DNA of 6,457 bases from NCBI GenBank assembly GCA_047618505.1, contig JBLHLB010000241.1, positions 1-6,457 of the forward strand. The letters run 5' to 3'. Positions within the stretch are counted from its first letter, which is position 1. Each line of letters starts with the position of its first letter. A program made the position numbers and the translations under genes. The stretch is from JBLHLB01 sp047618505 (lineage in GTDB: Bacteria; Planctomycetota; UBA1135; GCA-002686595). The notes beneath the pieces were generated by a model. The model made no database searches. It was not told where the DNA came from and saw only the letters and a list, made by a program, of their open reading frames with translations. This document shows, piece after piece, positions 1-5,304 of this stretch.

Positions 1-1286
1 TTGGCTTTGAGCGCATGGATCCGAAGCTCGGTGGCATCGGCGCGAGTTGGGCCTGGTCCACGGCGTTGGTCGATATAGACATGGACGGGCTCCTGGATAT
101 CTACTGCTGCAATGGGTACGTCACCGGCGACACGGCTGCGGACACATGAAGCACCTACTGGCGCCACGTGGTGGCGTCCACCGTAGATACCGACCAAGAA
201 GACTCCCTGCGCCAGGGACAAGACGTGAACAGCTCGAGCTATCTCAACTTCCACAGCGGGCAGATGTTCGCCGATGGACTTTCCTTTAGCGGCTTCGAGC
301 GCAACCCGACGTGGATCAACGGCGGTGGCTCCTTCGTGGACATGTCGCCCCTGTCGGGAGCGGATTCGCCGAATGATTCGAGGTCACTGTTGGCCATGGA
401 TTTTGACGACGACGGGGATGTGGATCTGTTTATCCACAGCATCCAGCGCGAGCGACATGCGCTCCTGCGCAATGATGTATCGGAGAGTCCGGGCTTTCTC
501 AAATTGAGATTGCGCGGGACGACCGGCAACGTCGAGGCGATCGGAGCCAAGGTTGCCGTGCGCGGTTCCTTCGGAACCACGGCGCAGGTTCTTTCGCGTG
601 GGGCGGGCTACGCTTCCTGTATGGCCCCGGAGTTGATCTTTGGACTAGGGGCAGACGCAGATGCTGAAGTCGAAGTCCTCTGGCCCGGTGGCGCGCGGGA
701 ATCCTTCGGCTCCCTTGGGGCTGGCACGCGGGCCATCTTGGTGGAGGGTAGCGGTGCAGCCGTAAACTTCGCCGCTCGCCCGCGCCCGCTTCCGGATCCC
801 CTACCGGCGGGACTGTTGGTTTCGGAAGGTCAGGCGGTCAAGGAGCGCTTTGCGGCACTTGACAGGGACGGGAACCAAACCGTGCTGGATCTAGCCGAGC
901 TAGCCGGTGGACGGCCCATCCTTCTGAACTTCTGGGCCAGCTACTGCGCGCCCTGTGTTGCGGAACTGCCGTACCTGGAGAAGGTCTCCAAGAGCGGCGA
1001 GATGGTCGTCGTCGCGCTGTCCGTGGATATCGCGGCGGACCGCGAAGCAGCGGTTGGGATTGTGGAGCGCCTTGGCGTTTCCTTCCCGACGTACTACCTG
1101 ACAGGGGATGAAACGTTGCTGGGTGCGCTGGCTCGAAAGGACGAAGCAGGCGTGGACCTTACGGGACTGCAGGACTTGATCGACCTGGAGAGACTGGCTC
1201 TACCGACCACGCTTATCCTCACGGCCGAAGGCAAAGTCGAAACAATCCTGCGCGGCTCCATCGTGCCCGACGACAACGAGGAATGA
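1..1286 (+). CDS. CRTAC1-like FG-GAP/ASPIC-UnbV protein fused to a TlpA-type thioredoxin domain, 5'-partial, candidate selenoprotein (in-frame UGA)
   Basis: The frame is open from base 3 to the TGA at 1284-1286 except for one UGA at 147-149 (visible residue 49). Visible residues: an FG-GAP/VCBS calcium loop DIDMDGLLD (24-32), a second loop DFDDDGDVD (133-141), and an ASPIC/UnbV domain at about 173-237 ending in the typical WPGG. A linker leads to a thioredoxin-like domain (about 275-427) with FWASYCAPC (redox pair C315/C318) and the cis-proline loop LPTT (P401). The protein is probably exported, since both domain types usually are; its N-terminus and any signal peptide lie outside the window. 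CRTAC1-like proteins have an uninterrupted propeller here, and the residues after the UGA (STYWRHVVAS) fit the (S)xFWRQVVA-like stretch I remember from the family, so reading through the UGA restores one normal protein. A GTG at 168 could start the downstream part, but it has no Shine-Dalgarno sequence and would cut the propeller. The substrate is unknown. Domain calls are firm; selenocysteine is inferred. Confidence 0.8.
147..149 (+). other. In-frame UGA, candidate selenocysteine codon
   Basis: The UGA lies between GDTAADT and STYWRHVVAS in the propeller domain, with no change of frame and with recognisable domain sequence on both sides. TGA ends tupA, tupB and tupC in this window at sensible positions, two of them in tight overlaps, so a genome-wide reassignment of UGA is unlikely. 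A hairpin of the bacterial SECIS kind starts six bases later. The alternatives are a true nonsense mutation or a one-base sequencing error. Confidence 0.6.
150..186 (+). promoter_or_regulatory. Candidate bacterial SECIS hairpin
   Basis: Just after the UGA, 155-158 (CUAC) pairs with 183-186 (GUAG), 159-161 (UGG) with 178-180 (CCA), and 162-167 (CGCCAC) with 171-176 (GUGGCG). That gives 13 Watson-Crick pairs with a GUG loop at 168-170, a bulged U177 and a two-base CC bulge at 181-182. Counting the U of UGA as 1, the loop GU is at 22-23; in E. coli fdhF the SelB-contacted GU is at 23-24. A bulged U also occurs in the E. coli element, but on the 5' side. Bacterial SECIS elements lie inside the coding sequence directly downstream of the UGA, as here. 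Pairing was done by eye; no folding energy was computed. Confidence 0.55.
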
Positions 1287-1325
1287 ATCGACACCGCAGG
1301 GTGGACTTGCTCAACGCCTAACGCC

Positions 1326-1362
1326 AATCGGCGGTACGGAACCAGGTTCCGTACCGCCGATT
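1326..1362. terminator. Bidirectional hairpin terminator between convergent genes
   Basis: A perfect inverted repeat has 18-base arms (1326-1343 and 1345-1362) around a single central A1344; sterically the loop would be 3-5 bases. It lies in the 90-base gap between the stop of the CRTAC1-like gene (1286) and the stop of the minus-strand acetolactate synthase (1377), where a shared terminator is expected. The U-tract is poor: ATTT on the plus strand, ATT on the minus strand. It may therefore be a weak intrinsic terminator or a 3'-end stabilising stem. Confidence 0.75.
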
Positions 1363-1376
1363 TCGCAGCAACAGTT

Positions 1377-3023
1377 CTAAATGGAGCAGGCGATCGATCC
1401 CAGTCGTTCGGAGAGGAGCTGGTTTTCGCGGTAGTCGATCGGGACAACGACCAGCGCCGGCGCGCCACAGGTAAACGCGTCCTCGAACGCCGCTGCCAAG
1501 TCCTTCGACTTCGTCACGTGGAATCCCCTCCACCCAAAGGCCTCCGCCAGCTGCATCCAATCCGGATTTCCGAAGGACAGGTCCGTATGCCTACCAAATT
1601 GGCTCTGCTGCTTCCACGCGATCAGGCCGTACATATTGTCCTCCCAAACCATCACAACGGGATTCACCCCCCAGCGCTTGGCCGTCTCCATTTCCTGAAC
1701 GTTCATCAAGAATCCAGCGTCACCACAGACAGCCAACACTCGCCGATCCGGGTGAATCAACTTGGCCGCGATCGCCCCCGGAAGGGCGAAGCCCATCGAA
1801 CAGAAGCCGTTTGAAATCAGGCAAGTGTTAGGCTCGTTGCACTGGTAATAGCGCGCGACCCACATCTTATGGGCCCCCACGTCACTCAGAATTATGTCCT
1901 CTGGTCCCATTGCCTGGCGCGCGTCCCAGAGAACTTTCTGGGGGCGAATATTCCCGTCCGTGTCGTCATCCGCGTGGGCCTTAAAGTCCTCCAGCATGTT
2001 CGCGCGCACCGTCGCCGTCTGTGTTGACTCCGGCTTCAAAGGCTCCGCCTCTACGCGCTCGTTCAGCATCCAGAGGCTGTGGGCCACATCCCCCACGACC
2101 TCACATTCGGGGTGATAGCGCTCATCCACTTCCGCCGGAACGAAGTCGACATGGATGATCTGGTGCTCCACCTCACTGTTCCATAGACGCGGGTGGTACT
2201 CCACCAGGTCGTACCCAACGCACAACACAACGTCGGCGGCATCGAGGGCGCAACTCACATGGTCCTTCGATTGCAACCCGATCGTGAAGAGCGAATAGGA
2301 AGCATCACAATCGACGCTGCCCTTGCCCATGAAAGTATTGATCACGGGGATTCCAGTCGCTTCGCAGAATCGGCGGAGCTGAGTACTGGCGCGCTTGCGG
2401 ATAGCACCGTTGCCCGCCAGGATCACCGGACGCTTGGCGGAGCGCAGCAAGGCCATAGCCTGATCCACGATCTTGTCGGCCGCCACTGGACGCCGAAGTC
2501 GCACCGGCTTCAGGGGCGCACCCTGCGCGGGCATCGCCGCGATATCTTCGGCTAACTCGATATGACAGGCCCCGGGCTTCTCCATCTCCGCCAACTTGAA
2601 GGCCTTGCGCACGATCTCGGGGATGCTGTTCGCCGTTCGTACCGGCGTGGCCCACTTGGTGATCGGTTCGAAGAGCGCGACCACATCCATGTTCTGGTGG
2701 CTCTCCTTGTGCTGCCGCGTCGAGTCCGCCTGACCCGTCAGGACGATGCAGGGCGCGCGATCCATGTTCGCATCCGCAACGCCCGTGGTCAGGTTCGTCG
2801 CGCCCGGACCGAGAGTTCCAAGGCACACCCCTGCCTTGCCCGTCAGGCGTCCGTAGATATCCGCCATGAATGCGGCGCCCTGCTCATGGCGCGTCAGCAT
2901 GAAACGGATCTTCGAACCCTCAAGCGCCATCATGAAGTCGGCGTTCTCTTCGCCAGGCACCCCAAAGATGTACTCGACTCCCTCTTCTTCCAGGCACTTG
3001 ACCATCAATTCGGCGGCGTTCAT
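1377..3023 (-). CDS. Acetolactate synthase, AlsS-type ThDP-dependent enzyme
   Basis: A 548-residue protein of normal family length. It should join two pyruvates to 2-acetolactate with release of CO2, in the cytoplasm. The N-terminal ThDP pyrimidine-binding domain contains RHEQGAAFMA with the catalytic Glu47, then GTLGPGATNL (69-78). The central domain has VGYDLVEYHPRLWN (269-282), which resembles the GYDPxEYDPxxWN stretch of Bacillus AlsS rather than the FAD-binding region of anabolic IlvB. The C-terminal ThDP pyrophosphate domain has GDAGFL (434-439) and EDN (461-463), with Ala in place of the second Gly of GDG. The end, VPIDYREN, also matches AlsS. I chose ATG 3023 (MNAAELM) because an AAGGAG (minus strand, 3036-3041) lies 12 bases upstream and family homology begins there; an upstream in-frame extension looks untranslated. 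No alsD or ilvN is adjacent, so its role (acetoin formation, branched-chain synthesis, or another 2-keto acid) stays open. Confidence 0.85.
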   Translation of the reverse strand: MNAAELMVKCLEEEGVEYIFGVPGEENADFMMALEGSKIRFMLTRHEQGAAFMADIYGRLTGKAGVCLGTLGPGATNLTTGVADANMDRAPCIVLTGQADSTRQHKESHQNMDVVALFEPITKWATPVRTANSIPEIVRKAFKLAEMEKPGACHIELAEDIAAMPAQGAPLKPVRLRRPVAADKIVDQAMALLRSAKRPVILAGNGAIRKRASTQLRRFCEATGIPVINTFMGKGSVDCDASYSLFTIGLQSKDHVSCALDAADVVLCVGYDLVEYHPRLWNSEVEHQIIHVDFVPAEVDERYHPECEVVGDVAHSLWMLNERVEAEPLKPESTQTATVRANMLEDFKAHADDDTDGNIRPQKVLWDARQAMGPEDIILSDVGAHKMWVARYYQCNEPNTCLISNGFCSMGFALPGAIAAKLIHPDRRVLAVCGDAGFLMNVQEMETAKRWGVNPVVMVWEDNMYGLIAWKQQSQFGRHTDLSFGNPDWMQLAEAFGWRGFHVTKSKDLAAAFEDAFTCGAPALVVVPIDYRENQLLSERLGSIACSI

Positions 3024-3139
3024 CGTTTTGATTCTCTCCTTCTTGTCCGGCGTTCTATTTTGGGGGCGACTGCTGTTTGTTAAGGGGCCCCGATGACCCA
3101 CAGGCAATCCCCTGGCAATTCAGGACTCTAGCTAGCGCC
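3024..3139. promoter_or_regulatory. Divergent intergenic region between acetolactate synthase and tupA
   Basis: These 116 bases separate two divergent genes and must carry promoters for both unless transcription enters from elsewhere. I see no convincing -35/-10 pair. Visible small elements are GGGGCCCC (3084-3091), CTAGCTAG (3128-3135), and a direct repeat of GGCAAT at 3103-3108 and 3114-3119, 11 bases apart. The repeat sits within CAGG-N6-CCTG-N6-CAGG (3101-3124). One or more of these could be an operator for a metal-responsive regulator, but none matches a motif I can name. It is too short, and lacks the features, for a molybdenum-cofactor riboswitch. Confidence 0.4.
3036..3041 (-). promoter_or_regulatory. 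Shine-Dalgarno sequence of the acetolactate synthase gene
   Basis: AAGGAG on the minus strand, 12 bases upstream of ATG 3021-3023. It decides the start in favour of MNAAELM over an N-terminally longer reading. Confidence 0.65.
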
Positions 3140-3988
3140 ATGAGCTTACTCCAAATAATCACTATCCTCGCAATGCTCCTCGGAGCCTGCGCCTGCGACG
3201 GCAGCAGCGCTGCGGGGCCCCAAGGCCAAGGTGGAACGGAGGATGCTGGCAACACTCTGCGCTTGGCGGTGACCACCAGCACCCGTGACTCCGGCCTGCT
3301 GCAACAGCTTGTGCCCCCCTTCGAAGCCCTGTATGGCGTGCGTGTCGATGTTATCGCCATGGGAACTGGCGCAGCTCTACAGCAAGGACGAGACGGAAAC
3401 GTGGATGCCTTGATCGTGCATTCCCGCGCCGCTGAAGAGAAGTTCATGGCGGAGGGGCACGGTGTGCGAAGGGAGGACCTGATGTCAAACTCTTTTGAGC
3501 TCTTGGGGCCGCCAGACGACCCCGCGGGAATCAAGGGCTTGGATCCGAAGATGGCGCTTCGGCAGATTGCTTCCAGTGGACAGAGTTTCGTTTCCCGCGG
3601 CGACGAAAGCGGAACCCACACACGCGAACTCGTGCTCTGGGGTTCGATAAGCGCGCGCCCCACATGGGACGGTTATGTCGAGAGCGGTCAAGGCATGGGC
3701 GCCACTCTGACAATGGCAAACCAGATGGGCGCCCATGTACTTTGCGATCGCGGGACCTATCTCAATCGTGTGAGTGACATTGAACTACGCCCCCTCGCGG
3801 CCGCGTCGCAAGCGATGCTAAACCCCTATGGGGCCATTGCTATCGACCCTGACAAGCACGGGCTCATCCGCGGCGAACTCGCCGATGCGTTCCTCGACTA
3901 CTTGATCTTGCCCACGACCCAAGGCCTCATCAAACGTCACAAGGTCGGCGGCGAATCGCTCTTTGCGCCCGCGCACTCCACCGACTGA
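3140..3988 (+). CDS. tupA: TupA, tungstate-binding lipoprotein of the TupABC transporter
   Basis: A 282-residue extracytoplasmic solute-binding protein that captures tungstate for import. From ATG 3140 the N-terminus is a hydrophobic signal ending in the lipobox LGAC with lipidated Cys17, then a Gly/Ser-rich tether. The mature part carries TupA hallmarks: TTSTRDSGLL (45-54), the oxyanion-site GTG (75-77), LIVHSRAAEEKF (91-102), and SRGDESGTH (152-160). TupA prefers tungstate to molybdate, and these motifs separate it from ModA. The signal has no positive residues before the hydrophobic core and no clear Shine-Dalgarno; a TTG at 3077 would give a longer start with arginines, so the start is uncertain. 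It is the first gene of the operon, with tupB 30 bases downstream in the same frame. Assignment to TupA is firm; metal preference is inferred from family. Confidence 0.9.
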   Translation: MSLLQIITILAMLLGACACDGSSAAGPQGQGGTEDAGNTLRLAVTTSTRDSGLLQQLVPPFEALYGVRVDVIAMGTGAALQQGRDGNVDALIVHSRAAEEKFMAEGHGVRREDLMSNSFELLGPPDDPAGIKGLDPKMALRQIASSGQSFVSRGDESGTHTRELVLWGSISARPTWDGYVESGQGMGATLTMANQMGAHVLCDRGTYLNRVSDIELRPLAAASQAMLNPYGAIAIDPDKHGLIRGELADAFLDYLILPTTQGLIKRHKVGGESLFAPAHSTD

Positions 3989-4018
3989 TCGCGCCTCAAT
4001 CGACGACGCAATAGAACC

Positions 4019-4717
4019 TTGCAGATCATCCTAGATGGCATTCGAGAGGCCCTGCGCCTGATCATCTCCCGGGACCCCGCGGTCCTGGACGCGGCCTTCC
4101 GAACCGCATGGGTCTCCGTGGGAGCGGTCGGAATTTCGGCCTTGTTCGGAATTCCCTTCGGAACGGCATTGGCCCGTAAACGGGTGATTGGGAGTGGCTT
4201 GCTGGTCTTGTTCTTTCGCACGACCATGGCGGTCCCAACGGTCTTCGTCGGCATTACCTGCTTCTTGCTCTTCTCTCGACAGGGCCCACTCGGGGTGCTC
4301 GAGTTACTCTACACGCCCTGGGCCATCGTCTTCGGGGAAGTGCTCTTGGCCTTCCCGATCATCGTGTCTTTGTCCCACGGCGCTGTGCGATCCCTGGATG
4401 AGCGCGTGGCGGAAACTGCGCGGACCCTGGGCGCCTCCATGTGGCGGCGTTGGGGCACCTACCTATCGGAGGCGCGCGTTGGCATTGTGCTCGCCGTTCT
4501 GACCGCCTTCGGTCGCTGCGTCTCGGAACTCGGCATCGCCATGATGGTCGGTGGCAACATCGAAGGGCGCACACGCACGCTTTCTACGGCGACTGCTCTC
4601 GACACGAACATGGGGAATTACACGCGCGGCCTCGCCATGGGGCTGATCCTGTTGTTTCTTTCCCTTGGAGTTACCGTCACCGTGTTGTTCCTCGGACGTG
4701 AGGGCAAGCGCAAGTGA
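4019..4717 (+). CDS. tupB: TupB, tungstate ABC transporter permease
   Basis: A 232-residue inner-membrane permease. About five hydrophobic segments are visible (roughly 29-48, 60-85, 100-118, 155-178, 204-225). The cytoplasmic coupling loop has ETARTLGA (132-139), the EAA-type motif that docks on the ATPase. MMVGGNIEGRTRTLSTA (175-191) is typical of the TupB subfamily. The only suitable start is TTG 4019, without an obvious Shine-Dalgarno; the family N-terminus (LDGIREALRLI) begins right there, and the next in-frame ATG would remove the first membrane segment. It lies 30 bases after tupA in the same frame, separated by the tupA stop. Its stop overlaps the GTG start of tupC by four bases (GTGA), indicating translational coupling. 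Confidence 0.9.
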   Translation: MQIILDGIREALRLIISRDPAVLDAAFRTAWVSVGAVGISALFGIPFGTALARKRVIGSGLLVLFFRTTMAVPTVFVGITCFLLFSRQGPLGVLELLYTPWAIVFGEVLLAFPIIVSLSHGAVRSLDERVAETARTLGASMWRRWGTYLSEARVGIVLAVLTAFGRCVSELGIAMMVGGNIEGRTRTLSTATALDTNMGNYTRGLAMGLILLFLSLGVTVTVLFLGREGKRK

Positions 4718-5304
4718 TTATTCGCATCAAGGACCTACGCGTTGAACGCCCCACCGGCATCTTGTGCGACCTGCCGACCCTCGAGGTCCAACGCGGGGAG
4801 CACGTTTGCATCGAGGGCTCCAACGGCTCCGGCAAGAGCACACTCCTGCGTGTACTCGCGGGCGTCGAGTTGGACTACAAAGGAACCGTTGAGGTCGCCG
4901 CCTCAGGCACCGAGATCACGTACATGCACCAGCATCCGTACCTATTTCACGGGACTGTATTGAGCAATGTGGCCTACGGTCTGAGGGCCCGGGGGCTGAA
5001 TCGCCGAGAGGCCGCTGAAAAAGCCCAACCGTGGATCGAACGCTGTGGCCTGACCGAGTTCGCGGCGCGCCAGGCCGGGGGACTCTCCGGTGGCGAGCGC
5101 CGTCGTGTGGCCCTGGCCCGCGCCTTCGCCCTCGATCCCGTGCTACTACTCTTGGATGAGCCCCTGTCGGACCTAGACGCGGCTGGAGCGAAGATCCTCG
5201 AGCAAGCCCTGGCCCACGTCCGCGGAATGACCATCCTGATGACTTCGCCCAAGGGCGAGACGGCCGGCCTGACCCAGCGCACGATCACCCTGCAACGCCC
5301 ATGA
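4714..5304 (+). CDS. tupC: TupC, tungstate ABC transporter ATPase (atypical H-loop)
   Basis: A 196-residue ABC ATPase that would power tungstate import with TupB. Walker A is GSNGSGKST (35-43), Q-loop Gln73 in MHQHPYLF, signature LSGGE (124-128), Walker B LLLLDE (144-149), D-loop SDLD (152-155). The H-loop is unusual: where ABC ATPases have a switch histidine (THD), this protein reads ILMTSPKGE (174-182), so the His is replaced and the protein ends soon after. At 196 residues it is shorter than typical (about 220-240), and the C-terminus is reduced. The start is GTG 4714, overlapping the tupB stop, with GAGGG at 4700-4704 as a likely ribosome site. Its stop overlaps the next start (ATGA, 5301-5304). 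The ATPase assignment is firm; reduced activity is only a possibility. Confidence 0.9.
   Translation: MIIRIKDLRVERPTGILCDLPTLEVQRGEHVCIEGSNGSGKSTLLRVLAGVELDYKGTVEVAASGTEITYMHQHPYLFHGTVLSNVAYGLRARGLNRREAAEKAQPWIERCGLTEFAARQAGGLSGGERRRVALARAFALDPVLLLLDEPLSDLDAAGAKILEQALAHVRGMTILMTSPKGETAGLTQRTITLQRP

Noticed and set aside
141..155. Frameshift as the cause of the interruption
   Set aside because: The frame is the same before and after the UGA, so no insertion or deletion is needed; only a single codon is in question.
168..1286. Independent gene starting at GTG 168
   Set aside because: It has no Shine-Dalgarno, would begin in the middle of the propeller without an export signal, and the GTG lies in the loop of the hairpin. 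Homology continues upstream of the UGA in the same frame.
2562..3083. Plus-strand open frame opposite the acetolactate synthase
   Set aside because: It is a shadow of the minus-strand gene; the translation is Arg/His-rich with no recognisable domain.
3024..3139. Molybdenum/tungsten-cofactor riboswitch or clear sigma-70 promoter ahead of tupA
   Set aside because: The gap is short and I see no matching conserved stems. Possible -35/-10 pairs (for example TTGCCT with TTAACA on the minus strand) are too weak to call.
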